NCBI GenBank assembly: GCA_027575765.1
Contig: JANBPT010000186.1
Location: forward strand, 1 to 59,734
Origin: Tieghemiomyces parasiticus
Lineage: Eukaryota > Kickxellomycota > Dimargaritomycetes > Dimargaritales > Dimargaritaceae
Reading direction: 5' to 3'
DNA: 59,734 nucleotides
In this document: positions 43,356-57,000 of the stretch, one piece after another
Position numbering within the stretch: position 1 is the first letter of the stretch
Layout of the letters: each line of letters opens with the position of its first letter
Translations under genes and position numbers: made by a program
Notes under the pieces: generated by a model
What the model saw: only the letters and a program-made list of their open reading frames with translations
What the model was told of the DNA's origin: nothing
Database searches by the model: none

Positions 43356-46300
43356 CGGTCATACCCGATTGTCGCATTCCGCGCAGACCCATCGTACTGT
43401 TTTTCCATTAGCCCAACGAAACCATCCCATTTCTGTACTACCCTGTCAGGTTGAGGTTAAATCGCCCATCCACCCCCCGGCTACTAACCATATTATGGCT
43501 GCTAGCCCTAGTGTAATATCCCAGTGGGAAATCCAGGGGGTGGTTATTATATTTAGCATGCAGATGTGAGAGTGGACCTCTTCACCTTTCCTATCGCTTT
43601 GATGCGGCCCCGTAGCTGGGAACCCCGCCTCTCGCCGTTAATTGCTGGTGCAAGTCAATATCATTCCCCTCCCCCCTTGGAAAGGTGGCATCAGGTGAGA
43701 GTGACCCTACGGATGCCGGGAAGGAAAAAGGGGGAGAAGAAGTTCATTGTCAGCTATCCGGCGAAACTATTGCGTTTCGTCTCTTCTCCGTTTCTTTGTC
43801 CGCCCGCAATGGTCCCACTATCACTCCGTAGCATGGGTGGTTGGGAACTTGGTAATTTGCACGGACAAAAGGCCGTGTAATTAAATAGCTAGGGAGTGAA
43901 TCACCGGGGCTGTTGATCGCCAAGGGGCAGGTGAGCCACTGTACGATTAGACAATATCTATACCGGGGTGGGCGACGCATCGCTAGGTAGTCTAGAAGAC
44001 CAGGTCAAGTGAGGGAGGGAACTTGCATGAGGTTGAAGGCGACCGAGTGAGACCATCGGAACTTAGGGCCGCATCCCGCTAATTGGAACCCGTCGAATAT
44101 GTGCAATGAGTCGACATGAACCGACCTCGTTTAATTTGTTGGCCTTGCATTACATGCAACGTAGTGGATAGGGTAGATTGGGGATGTCATTGGATGGGGA
44201 GGGATCATACTCTGTAAGGAGTAATTAATCATTCGGTTTCTACAGCTTGCATAGAAGCGAACTCCATGAAAGACAGTTGAATTAGGACGAAGTAGTGCAC
44301 ATGTCTGAAGTGCCGGATATAGTGCCAAGTAGAAGCAGTATGGCATTGAAAGGGCATGAGGCCCCATGCCGTCGAGATACTCAAATTAATTACCATTCTT
44401 CTAAAGAAGAAGGGCAATAAATAATAGGAAGGAGATCATAGTGAGTCGACAAGGAAGGTGTGAATAATTAACTGGATGGTATAACGTAGATGACGACCGG
44501 ATATCCGTGATTTAATACTAATAAGAAGAAATGGCAGCTTCGCTTCCCATGTAAACTATAAGACGAAACAAGATATTTCAGCATGAAACAGCGAGGCGGC
44601 AAGGAAGCTGAACCCTGGAGACCTTCTTTTAGACAAGCTAATTACATTGACGGTCCAAAGTAATTACGCCTTTGGTGACTGAGAGTCTTCATGACTTTTG
44701 CAGATGCCTCAGTAATAGCTAACCTGCATGAAATTGCACCCATAATTTCGATAAGGTGACTTTCTCGCTTGAGGCCAGCTCGGTTACCAAGGCCTGTTCC
44801 ACTATTACCCTATCCCTCGGCAGTGGTGCGATAGTTTTACCCTTTTATCAATTCTAGTTCAACTTTTTCATATCATTACGCTCACTTACATCCTGAACTT
44901 GCTGTTGTGTTGAGCAGTTGAGAATACGGAAGGGGGGTTAAAAAAAGGGAATGTGTTGTGCGTGAAATGCTGACTCAAGTAAGGTAACGCTTCTCAATAT
45001 CACGGCCAGTTGTACATACTCTACTCTGCGCTCGGGTATTATTGTAAATCGATCAGCGACTCCCCCTCCCTCCCATAGTTCATTAGGCCTGGATGCGCGC
45101 GGTCGGGGATGTAGTAATGATAAGGCAAAACAGTAAGAGAAACAGTTACATTGACCACTGAGCTAGCCGAGCCGTTAGACACGGCAACCCCTGCGCTGCT
45201 GACTCCATATATCCATGACCGATCCCCCCATGAAGATGATTGTCGCTGGTGCGTTGGCCGTTTGGATCGGATCTCTGGTTACACGGAAACCGACCACGAT
45301 CTAATATAATTAGTACGATGTGGCTCGTCTGGTCGGTAGGGTATCTCTGCTGATCAATTCGATAGGACCGTTGCCTCTAGGACCTCCGAACCTTCCCCAT
45401 ATCATTCTTACGAGTTCAACAAGAATTTCCCCCAAGCCTACCATTCTCGCGTCCCTAACTCTGATCAGCCTCCCCGTACGGCAGCAAATTGGGGACACTT
45501 TATGGCAAGAGCACGAGTGAGTGGTTCACTAGCTAAGACGAATCAGTGGGGATGAATAGGAGGACGTATGACATGTGGATGCACAGACTCGGATGGTCTA
45601 ATACATCACCCCCTTAAATCCCTTTAACTTCCTTCACACTCAGTATCAGAATAGTTTTACTGTTTAAATGTGTATTAACCTCTATTAATATATCCATCCT
45701 GCTTACTGTGGGGTATCGAAAGTGAAGGACGGTGAGTATCCGTCCGCTTTCCTACCGGTAGCGTGGCCTTGGCTTTAGCCTCGTTTCTTTAGTATCTGTC
45801 CACTATATACGTTGCTATTCTACCGAATGACAACGGTCAAGTTGAGAGTTCTGCAACAGGAGCACACAGTCAACCAACCTGGCGCCGCTTCAAGCCGAAG
45901 GCGCGCGTTAGATGAGTAATCGGGAAGCTAAGGAGCGGCTATTAACTACAACGCTAGAAAGAACGGTTTAGGATGCCCCTCATCAGGAAATTAAGACCTA
46001 TGCTGAGCCCAGGGTGACGTATGAGACATGGAAAATGGGTTCATTTAGCGAACTTGAAATTGCCCCCCTCCCTCCTTTTGACGCCATCAATGCAATACAA
46101 TGCATAGCAGCTTAGTACCTGTAAGCTGCCCGATGGGAATCCACGTCAGGTACATGGTCATCCAAATTCCCGCTAGAGCTCTCCTGAGTTACCGGGTACG
46201 AGTATTTCAACTAGAATGGGTCTATTTTTTTTTGCTACCCTCTCCCTTCGAAGCCGATAGTAATAAGTTGCGGGTGGCCATTGGTCGTAACGGTGAACCC

Positions 46301-49300
46301 TTTCACTCCACCATTGATTCCGATGCTATTTAAGCATATTTTACCCTGGCTTTTATTTTTAATTTGCCTTAGACATAATAGCCAGAGTTGACTTCTCCAG
46401 GCGTTAATCGGGACGCTTCTATTCAATGGAGTTGCTTCTCACTGTCTATGAGCCAGGTGGCTGTATATTAGAAAAAAAAATAACAGACCTTGCTACGTCG
46501 TGGCTGCAAGCTCTAGATAACTTGTTGATCTGAGCTAAATATAGAACTCAGACGAACACACTGGTGCCCACAAGATTCACACACATACACACGGACCATG
46601 GGAGGACGATTGGCCTTGGGCTGTGTCGATTAGGAAGGAAAGGGCAAGTGAACTAAACCTCCGCAAAGTTTAATGGCCGAGGGTCCGCCCGGTATCCGGG
46701 TAATCTATTAGATGGTCTATTTTCGCCAATCCAACGTTTGGTCAGAAACACAGGGGGGAGAGGGCGAAGAGTGGGAGGAGGCGGGTGCAATGGTGGCTCT
46801 AATCGGAGCTTAGTTCATCCGCACAGCCTTCTAATGACCGCCGCGACTCGATGCAATGGTTACAAGGTGATGACGACAATGTGTCATTATATCACTCCTC
46901 CTCTCAGTTAAAATATGTTACAAGGAAACGAGGATCACGCGCGACATCTCCCGCACGCCCTTGCCTCAACATTGACTCGTCGATATGGGATCCGTATACG
47001 GACAATGCCCTCTTATATTTGAACCCAAGATACGTTAGGGAGGAGGTATTTTTTTGGGCCTCTGTGGAGCCCCGTTTGTGAGCCCCGAACCTTGCATAGT
47101 AAGCCTTCCGTCGCCAAATTCGTCCATCGAGCGACATAGACACGTCATATGTGGCGTTGAGAACCACTCCCTCAGCGTCTACTCCCAAGTGCAAGCAAAT
47201 TTCAACTTAGGTCTGTCTCTAATGTATTCATACGGCTAGCGAACTAGTATTAACGGGGGTAAGGAAGATGAGACACCCGCCAGCCTTAAGGGGACTGCGA
47301 ATGTACCACATACAGACAGTGACACTAGGAGGAGTCGAAGTGATCACGGAGTCGCTAAATATGAGATAATGTAAGCAAGGTACTGATTTGTATACCCCTC
47401 AAGCGTGTGATTAGTCATGTCCGATGACCGAAGTGGGCGGTACAGGAAGCATTGGACCCTAAATCAGGGTAGAGCCGCAGACTTTCATCCCTTGAACCCG
47501 GCACTGCTGGACCAAAAAAAAAGTTAGACACAGCTTGGTAGTGGGGTTCGCAGGCCGCATCTGCACTACAGTGCTTTAAGCCGAACTGGGGGAGCGGTAT
47601 GGAAGCACGTAGACCGATTTCACAGCCAGGACTAGGTTAATGGTGAAAGTAGGCTTGCGGTGGGAGGCTAGGGTACCGCCTTTGCTGCGTATCTCAGATT
47701 GTGGTGGCCGAAAAGGGAGGAGTGCCGTCGAGACTCGGATTCAGGCGGTAAGGGCTCTCAAGTAAACAGTAAAAAAAAGCGTAGTTCGTTGTGGGGCCAC
47801 AGGTACCAAGTACTGTATAGCGATCTAACCTAACACGGTGAGTAGAAAGAGTTAAGATCGAGGCTAGGTGGGCTGGGCTAGTCAGATACTTTAGGGCAGG
47901 CCCAGCATACCAGGGCTAATAGGGGTAGAAATACTGAAGATTAACCTCATTGTAGTGTGGCCGAGAACATAATTCGCTACATTAATCGAACTGCGTCACT
48001 TCATCTCCGGGGCTGGGGTTTGTATGCCGCTCAGTTTAAGTCTTTACGTTGACTGCAGGAAGTACTACGTACCCCTCCCCCTCCATTTTCCTTAGGAGAG
48101 AGAGCGCGGGGCTTGGCAATGCACGGCATGCTTCGGTCCCCGAATAATCACGTAGTTACCATAGGACATTGGCCCTGTGGTTGAAGGGCTCCTCAACAGC
48201 GTCAGGGTTTGTGATGCGGCAATAAGGAGGGAGGTAATGTGGAGCGCCACCTAGATGGCTTGGTTGGAGCAACACCATACCCACTGGAAACAACTTGGGT
48301 ATTTAACTCCTTCCCTTCTTTCTGGAAAGCGGCTTATGGTGGCTTGGCATGGAGGAGAGGTGGCCGTGACATGCCTATTGGCCAGGTAGGCAATGGTGAA
48401 GACGGGCGAGGTGATCGATAACGGTATAACATAACACTGTCGAGTTAAATATGGGTAACGGAAAAACGGATTATAGTACGTCCTGATTGCTCTTACCAAC
48501 CTGGTCCCGCTCCCTTTCACTCCTTCCCGCAGTACCCTTGGGAGCCCGACCTAAACTAGTCCTACTTCCACCACCACCCCTGGACCTATCCAATTAAACA
48601 TACTAATAGTATGAGATTGCTCTCCTGGGGGTGCTTCTTCTCCTCCCCCTTGATCGTTGTACAAACCAGGGAGTATAGAGTTAGTCGCATACTTGAATGC
48701 GGAAACCAACTGATGATTGAACTGTATCATGGGTAAAACTTGACTACAAGAGAGATGTGCACGGTATAAAAGCCGTAAAATGAAACCAGTGGCCTTGGCC
48801 CCGGTTGCTGATCTAAAGGTCACACACCCATATTCGGGATAAACCTATCAGTCGACGGTTTAGTCCACCCCCCCTGGCAAATGGGAACGAGGTACAAAGA
48901 TCGAGCATGGGTAGAGCACCGAACAAAGGATGAGGGGGGAGGATTACGGTAATAGACAAGGGGGTTTACTAGGAGCCAGCCCACATTCCCTCTCCCTCGT
49001 CCTTTTCGTCACCCAATGTAGTGGAATCAACCGAGCCTCGCTTTCTTTAAGACCCTCAGGGCGAACAGCGACTTTAGTAGAAGGCCGGCGAACCTGGCGT
49101 CCTAGGATTTTTCACATGAATATTTAGCACTGAAGTAAAACGCCACCACCATCTATAATTATTACCACCGCCTTGCAACGAACGCCTGAATCTGACCCAA
49201 ATAAATTGAATAGAACTCCTCATATGTTGGGCGGAGTAATTAAATTGAAACAGTTTTCCATTACTATTGTCCAGCGAGTCGATGAAATTGCAGCGAATGT

Positions 49301-51299
49301 TTGCTATCGCATCCCCCACCCGGTTGCCAGAGGGAGTGTTTTCAGCTTCCCACTGGTACGATCAACGCCGGCTTCCGCCCAATGGCCCACCCTCGGAGAC
49401 TCCAGGCTCGCTTGCTTGTCGTGATCCCCTCACACTCGTACTTCCCCGTTTGCCACGTATGTCTTTGGCAACAAGATCGACCTATAGAACCTTGTGAAGT
49501 AAGTCAGTGGCTTGTTACCGATTCATCCGTTCCGGAGGATTAGCGTAGACCGCAGGCGACCGTTAGTGTGTCTTTAGTGGCTGGTTGACGATTCTAGGGA
49601 GGGCACCAGGGCAAAAGAGGTGAGGCGGTGACAGAGATTTCGGGCGTTAAAGGCAGCGGTGATGCCGGTCAACCCCGCCCCGCAGAGCGGCGGCCCCAAT
49701 CCCGTAACGCACATTGAAGAAAGCACTTCATCTAGCGATACATCGAACCAGCGACTAAGAGGAGGGCAAACAGCGTGGCGCACCCGTGCATTGTGACCTA
49801 GATTCGAGGGCCGGGGAAGGCGATTAATCAACTAGCGCCGCAACCGATACCAGAAACGGAGGTAATATATAAATATTTCTGTGAAAGGGTATGTGCACGG
49901 GCAAGCTAACGTTGGTGGCTGCAGCTATGGCGTGGAGTGAGTGGGGTCGAGGGGGGGGGGGTTGATGTTAAGTCATTGTTTAAAATCGGGGACTGGGTAT
50001 AATACCGCAGCGAACTTGGCTCGTTATGGAAGTGCAGATGTAGGAAGGATGGCAGGGGCGCTTGGGCCGGGGAAGTGGGATGGGTGTGTGTAACCCCGCG
50101 GAGTATGGGCTTGAAGGAGGCGTTGGGCGGCGCCGGGAAGAAAGGAGGGAAGGAATCAATGATGATCGAAGTAGAGATGAACATTGCTCACGATATATCC
50201 CGGCGGGCTATGGGCGTAATGGATGCTGGCGTGAGCGAGGCGTAGAGTCCCGGTAATGAAAGGACCCGTGTATAAGCTATGCCGTCGAGCCTTGCGCAGC
50301 GACCGGCAGCGGAATAGGACATCTGGGATTGGGAAAGGAAGGAGAGGGGAGGAAAGGAGGGGGAAGTCGCCAACGCAAAGAGGGTTAGACAGGGGGTGAG
50401 GAGAGGGGATGGGATGCGGCTGGGCGTAACTTACAAGGTAGAGTGGAAACGAGGGCCACCATGCTCGGCGAACTGTCTTCTCCTTAGAAAGGTAGCAGGC
50501 TGGTACTGAAGTCCAGTGCGACAACGCCGCGGGTCATCTCATCGGCCGTGCGTTGCCAATTTCGGATAAGGCAGGCCTGGGTCACCTTCAGTCTGGGATT
50601 CTCTCGCGGGAATAATCGACAGGCATGCGGCCGTGGGGATGGACCCAAACTGGACCATGTTTGTATCCTTCCAGATCGGATACGGCTGAAGTCGGCTGCT
50701 ACAACCTAACCAGCCATGCTGCCGCTGGGCCCGTCCCAACAGGAGTTAATCGGTCCCGTGACTAGACGGGAGAGAGAGGAAAGGAGGGGGGGCAGGCTGT
50801 GGGGTCTCCAGCCCAGGGAGTTGTGAATTAGTTAATGGGCAACGGGTGCAGCGGTGGGTTTGTGGGAGGTTGGGTATAGGCGGATCCTATCGTAATGAAA
50901 ATTCGAATAGGAGGGGGTTGCGGGTGGAACTCCAATGACAGCGGATATCTGACGGTGGTGGTACTGGGAGGGGCGAACCAAAGAGGATGGGTGGACATTC
51001 GGCGTCCAGGCGTGCGAATACGGGGGCCACAGCGATACGCCGCTGGCTTGTCTTTTTGTGTGTATGGACTCCCACAATCCAGCAACCCCGCCAGTTCCCT
51101 AGTCAACATTGGTACTTGTATTGGCGCAGTGTTTGACCGGTGCGAGGTGGGCGGAGGATTCGCCTTTCCTTGCCCCTCCCCCCAGGTGCACGCTCGTCGG
51201 TAGGGCGGCGAGAGTACGCGGCTCAGTAGGTGCTTCCAGCTCCCTACAAAACTGGCCAAGTGGAGAGGGCCGGCGTAGCCTAAAGAGGAAGGGAGAGGG

Positions 51300-53822
51300 C
51301 GGGGGGCCGGTGTGACCTGAATATGCTCTGTACGGTGCCATCACAGCCGGATCGAGCGTACGATGCAGAGGGAGCACGGTGGGTCGAGTTGGTATGCATT
51401 CTGCCGGGTACGATAAAGTGCGCCATTTTCCTTCCTGGCCTCCTTGCCGATCGCGGCCCCCGCCTGTCCCACCTTCTCTCGGAGCCTTCCGCTGACGCCC
51501 CGCTTGCCATTGCGCTACCTACCTACCCAATCCCCAGTCATCCTTTCAACCGGGACTGTCGAGGAGGGTGCTGGGCGGGGATAGGTGCTGGTCCGTGTCA
51601 GCCCCCCGATCTCGCACCCGTTCCCCGCCCCGATGGCTTGCGGCTGGCGAATATGTGCGTGCGCATGTCAATCGGTAGGAGCCTTGGGTCCTCGCTCGCC
51701 TGCCTGTTTGGGCCTGGCCTCATTTGGCGGGGTCTATCCACAGACCCGCAATCACAACCCACCTGCACCGTTCTTCCCCTTGCCCTCCCCCTCCTCCCTA
51801 TCTCGCCTTACCTCCGTCTGCTCGATTACCCTTCAGTAGGCCGCTGCAACCTCCCTAGCGGCGCCCGAGCGTGCGCCCCTCTATCCCGGCACGGCCGCGG
51901 GTATCCAGTGTAGTATATGCACGGGGACAGTGTATCAATGTGTATGCGACCGGGTCGGTTAAGGTGTATGCTGTGTGCACCACATCGGCGGGAGTGGAAA
52001 ACGGGGAAGGGGAAGGGCACCTCTTAACCCGCAGGCTATTCCTTTCTTCCATCCCCCATCCACCCAGCTTAACCCACTTCGCCTTCTTTTTTTTTATCCT
52101 CACTCTCCTTCACCCTCGCAGCGTCACTCTTCCTATTTCCCCCACTTGGCCTGTGTACACCATATGTAGCCAGCCGACCGCCGACCCCACTGACTCCAGT
52201 ATAAATGCCACGCCCTTTCCCATCCGCGGGTCCATCCTGTCACGCCAGTGACTCCCGACATTTTTCCAAACATAGTTGCCTATGCTTCGGCTAGACCCAT
52301 TCCCCTCTTTTCCATCTATTTACCTTTATATAGTTACCATTCCCAATCCTCGTCTAATTAGTATATGTCCACGCACAGATATTCCGACACAGTGGGACGG
52401 ATACTTCTTTCTGGCATTATACCCTCGCCACTCGCGCTGCTCGAAACCAGGCGCCTGTCACCTCCTTGCCACGCGGCCCTGCTCGAGATATTTCAATCGT
52501 AAACCGCGGCAACAGAGCCCCCCCTAAGCCGCTGCTAACCGATCGAGTTATCCCAGCCCGCTCCGTCCTCATTTTCTACCGCTGTCACGTCGTCTCTCGG
52601 GCCTCTCTCGTAAGGTCACCCGTCGCCTTCCTCCATACCACCCCTCCCTCCACCTCTCCGCTGCTTATCCCTCGTAATCCTTTTTGGTCGCCCGAGTAGG
52701 CCCATCGACACTGTCTTTACCATTCTCACCCATTCCTCCACTCTGGGAGATTCCTCGGCCTGCCTTCGTCTGCTTTGTCTGGGTTGGTTGGTTGCTCTTG
52801 ACCACCACCTTGCTCATCCCCCCCTGTGGTGCCCTCTCATGTTCTCGCTATCTGTCTAATTCTTTTGACTGGTTATTAACCCCCCTCAGCGTGGTGACTT
52901 CGCAGCTGTACTTGGCCTATCAGCTCTGCTTGGGCCTAGGCACTCAACCCCAATCCCCACCCCACAGCTCCGCTGCGGGCTATCCAATAGTACGGCGGCT
53001 TGCCCCGTTCAGTAATACTTATCCGCGCCGGCCTACTGCGCTCCGTGCGGCCAGGTAGCGTCGATAAATCCACTTGACCCTTGAGTAAGCCTCACATCCT
53101 GTTGTTTACCCGTCCTTCCGTACCTTTCCTCTTTACTGGTTGTCCGTTCCCTCACCCTTCGTTCCGTGGCCCCCGTGGGTGTGTGTGTGTATGTGTGTGC
53201 GTGTACAAACCAACCCCGCTCCAGGCCGCTAAGGGTCACTTCTTCCCAACTGGCCGTTCGTTCTTTACCCAGCCTTTTCCGCTAGTCCCCAGTCGTTCCG
53301 GATAGCCGTACCGGCCCGTGACCAGTCCTCAGTAACCTGTTCCTTCTCCGGCGATTCAGGGAACTTCTCGACCGTTTAGTATCCGCGCGACAGCTAGGCG
53401 TTGCACGGTCTGACGGCTCCAACCTATACTCTTTTGGTAGGGCCCTAGTTTACTCTATCTGCTTTACCTTATCTAGGCCACTCCTCAACCACCTCACTAC
53501 CGCCTAATACCTTTTTCAGTCCAGCCGCTCCGCCCCACTCCCTCTCTACCGGGGTGGTTTTTTTTTTCTTTGACTGCGCTTCCCTCCCCTCCCCCTCCCC
53601 TTCCACTCTCGACCGGGCGGCCTGCCTCCCCTTTTCCCCCACTCCTCTCACTTACTGACCCCTTTGAACAGTCTCCTATGGTGGACCCTATCGCCCGTGC
53701 TTTACTCCCCTCGTTACAGCCCTCGACCCGTTCTGTTCAGTCTCCCACCCTCCTGCCTTCCCACCTGGCCTCTTCGCTCATCGCCCGTGGTTTCGTCCAT
53801 TCCTCCACTTTGCCTGGCCCGT
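51300..53822 (+). promoter_or_regulatory. C/T-rich leader and promoter region of the GATA factor
   Basis: The plus strand is strongly pyrimidine-rich for about 2.5 kb up to the start codon, as upstream of the CP2-type gene. It contains a (GT)n tract at about 53180-53205. The open frames here are by-products of the bias. Upstream non-coding exons are possible but cannot be placed. Confidence 0.4.
53180..53205 (+). repeat. (GT)n microsatellite
   Basis: An imperfect GT dinucleotide tract interrupted by AT and GC, in the leader region of the GATA gene. Confidence 0.7.
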
Positions 53823-54001
53823 ATGGCCCACCACGTGCCCATCACCAGTCCGGCTTCGTCGGCCCACTCGGCGAACTCCACCTTGGCAACCTATCAGCAC
53901 CACCCGGCCGACCAGGTTCCGCGCTCTGCCTCGCCCCCGCATCCGCCACTCGAAGCCCCTCCCTATCTTGCCCACACCGAGCCTCGGTCCGCCTCGTCTA
54001 G
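53678..54001 (+). CDS. Possible upstream open reading frame overlapping the GATA factor start
   Basis: An ATG at 53678 opens 107 codons (MVDPIARALLPSLQPS...) in a different frame from the GATA factor. It overlaps the first ~180 nt of that coding sequence and ends at TAG 54001. If it lies in the mRNA leader, it would force ribosomes past the main ATG at 53823. Codons are GC-ending in both frames, so composition does not decide between them. It could equally be the end of an unrecognised 5' exon or have no role. Confidence 0.25.
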   Translation: MVDPIARALLPSLQPSTRSVQSPTLLPSHLASSLIARGFVHSSTLPGPYGPPRAHHQSGFVGPLGELHLGNLSAPPGRPGSALCLAPASATRSPSLSCPHRASVRLV

Positions 54002-57000
54002 CGCCCGGCCACCTTCGTCGTCGGGCAATCCCACTCCACGGGCCCGGAGTCCCGCGGCGGGTGGGCTGCCCGGCATGTCCGCCTTTAGCCCCCACCATTA
54101 CGCCCCGGCCGTCATGCCCCAGCGGTCACCCGGGTCGCGGAAACCCCCGCCAGCCCTCACTTTACATCTGCCGCCGGTATCATCGCCTACCGACTTGTAC
54201 TATCATCCCTCAACTGCGCCAGCCACCTTTGCCGCCGCGACTGCCCCATCCTCCCCACTCGTCTCCGCATCCCCCCGTCTCGCCTGCTTCTGGTCCCTCG
54301 TCGCAGCCCGCGACCTTACCATTCTCTGCACGCCCCCTAGTCTCGCCCACCATGCCACCTTTGATGATTGTCGGCCCTGCCGCCCCGGTACATCTTTGCT
54401 CGATTGGATTCACCCCGATGAGGTCCATGACGCCTGTCAGGACCTTACCCGCCTCCTTGGGGGGCCGTTGTTTCGCGGCGTTGAAATCACGTAAGTCGTT
54501 CTGGGGGAATCTTTTTGTTAGTGGGGTCCGATGAAGTCTATGTGAGGTAGAGCACTACCTGCGCGCTCCTGTCTACTCTCTCTCTCTCTCTCTCTCTCTC
54601 CTGGTACTTCATCCTACGTAGGCGCTGTGGCGTGATCTCCCTCCATTGTAGGTCACCGCCACTCTCCAGGCTACCCTCGTCTGATGGGGCACCCAGGCCC
54701 AGTGCTTGCACGCTGACACTGCCTGCACTTCATTTCTTCCAAATTCGTCCGAATTTGTGGGCAGGGGTGGTCTACGTGCAGCGACGGTGTGGATTCAATT
54801 TCCGCTAGGAAGCGGATGAAGTCGACAGGTCCGAAGCATTGTGTTCCACTACAGCCCCCCCTCCTTTTTTTGAAGGGGGGAGGGATCTTTGTTACTGGCT
54901 GTAACGATGCTGGGAATCAGCGTTTGACTATAACAAGGAATAATGACGTGCCGGCTTTGGTAGACAAAGAAAGATTGGCACCTGCCTTTGCCCGAGTCGC
55001 CAAAACACTTGTGCAGCGACACTTTCGGTTAGATCCGAACAATGACTAACGAATACCTCCCTCCTGCTTCATGGTTGTGATGATTACCCACGTCCCCCAA
55101 CCTATGCCCATTCCCCCCCTTCCTCCCTGTCTCGAACCCCACCGGTACCCCCACCCACCCGCTTGTTGTGCAACGCGTCATGGGCACTGCCATCTAGGTG
55201 TCGCCTTAAGCTTGCTGAGGTGGACCCGCGACCCGCCACGACCGGGCTGCCCGAACTGCTCCGCCGGTCTTCCACCTCGAAACTGTCCGAGTTGTCCTCG
55301 GGACGCTCGTGCCGGGGGTCGCGGTCAGCCGCCAGTTCTGAGTTCCGGGCCCGTTCCGCGTCGATTGATACCCTCCATTCGCCGGGCACCGCCGCTGGGA
55401 GTGGGTACACGGTGATGCGTCTGGGTGTGTTTGCCCTATCAGCGTCCGTTGCCCTGTTATTGGTTCACGCCCCGCCCACCGTTTCTGAAGGAGACACCAC
55501 TCCAAAGTGTCCGTGTGCGGGGAATACCCTGACCAGTGCCGACCTCAACGAGGTGCGTGGTAGCCTGGCCCGCTTCCAGGATCTACAGCTGCCACCCCAA
55601 GTAGAAGAAGCGGTTTCTATGTCCCAAAACTCCCTGTCTGCCTTTACCTTCACCCCACCGACCCCGATTCGCTGTGTACAGGTCCTGACCTGGCCGGAGC
55701 TGGACACTTTACACACCTTCCCGTACGCCGAGATCGACCGTCTGCACGATCAGCACGCCCTGTCCCTAAACCAAGCCCCGGATTTCCTACACCATCACAT
55801 CCTCACCGCCGATGGTGCGGCTTCCTTGCGCCGAACCATTGAGGCCGCCGTCCAGCCTGACCACGACCCGTTGGCCCCGCTGTACCTCCGCGTGCGAACT
55901 AATGCCCCAGAAGCCGAGCCTATCTTCCTGGGCGCCACAGTTGTGCCCTTTGGCACCCTCATTTTCCTACTGCTTGAAACCGAAATGGCTTACACGGTAC
56001 CTTACTCGCCCGCTCGCCTCCCGTCCCAAACAAACCCCACCGAAGAACCTCGGGCCAGCGACGAGTTCCGTCTGCCTTTCCAGACAGGCGGCGTGGGCGC
56101 CAGCTTATTGCCCGACCTGCGGCGCCACTCGATCGACGTGTCCCCATCTAGCCTGACGGCGCCGCTACTCCTACCCACTCGTCGACTCAGTCTGAATCCG
56201 CAACCCACCGACACGGAGACCCTCAGCCACTCCCCCGGAGACCCAAGCTCACCCCACTGGGATGCCCCAACGGGCCAGACTACTCCTGTGGAGGGTAATC
56301 GCCTGCCCAAAATCCGCCGCGTGGCCGAGCTCGCCCTGGAAGCCGTGGGTGCCAATTACATCCGGCCGCCCGTGGCCGAGTCGCCCAACTCCCCAGGGCT
56401 ACCCTCTGGTGGCAATTTAGCGGCCAGTGGTATGCGTTCGCCACTCACTCCAGACTCCATGACGCCTCTGCCGTCGCCCAGCCAGCTGGTGGCCCAATTG
56501 AGCATGGATGAGGACTACCGCAACGCCCTGCGCCGCGCCTCAGCTGGGGTTCTACCTCCTATATCCGAACTACCCAAGCTACGCCGTTTTTCGTTCCCAT
56601 TACATAGCCGCCCTATCAATTCCACTGCCGCCTATGTCGAGCCCCCAGCCGAAACGTTTCCTCAGCCGGGTGCCACCGATTCCCACCATCCAACGACGTC
56701 GTTAACCGTCGGGGGCTCGGCTAGTGCAGCTTCGGTGGCGCTGTGTACCACGTCCCCTGTATACCGCTACCAACCGCCCGCCACTGGGTCACCCGCCGGC
56801 GGCCGGTCCGGCGATGGCCCTAACCGCGCTTTCCTGCCCACTATCCCGGAGGCTCCCACCGAGGTATCTGAAGGCGGCAGCAGCGGAGCGGGAACGATGG
56901 CTTTGGCCTCTTCCGAACCGTCCCGTAAACGACCTGCCGTGGGGTACCCAGCCGTACCGCCCTCTGCCCCACCGATTAGCCGAACGTCTACCATATCTCC

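Larger units (their letters stand above)
40282..51300. other. Large gene-poor interval
   Basis: About 11 kb, AT-richer than the gene blocks, with frequent stops in all frames and no recognisable coding exon. Weak open frames such as 40479-40751, 46904-47194 and 43369-43569 show no domain, lack start codons or have competing frames. Two small inverted repeats are listed separately. I see no transposase, reverse transcriptase, rRNA or tRNA. Confidence 0.4.

Noticed and set aside
46904..47194. 96-codon minus-strand frame with balanced composition
   Set aside because: It is isolated in the gene-poor region with no motif, and the plus strand has a competing frame.
54622..54831. Possible extra GATA-gene exon after the CT microsatellite
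   Set aside because: It would stay in phase from the upstream exon but ends in a stop without a good donor. Skipping it restores the PAS strand.
55411..55490. Apparent transmembrane helix in the GATA factor
   Set aside because: It is better explained as the closing beta strands of the split PAS domain.
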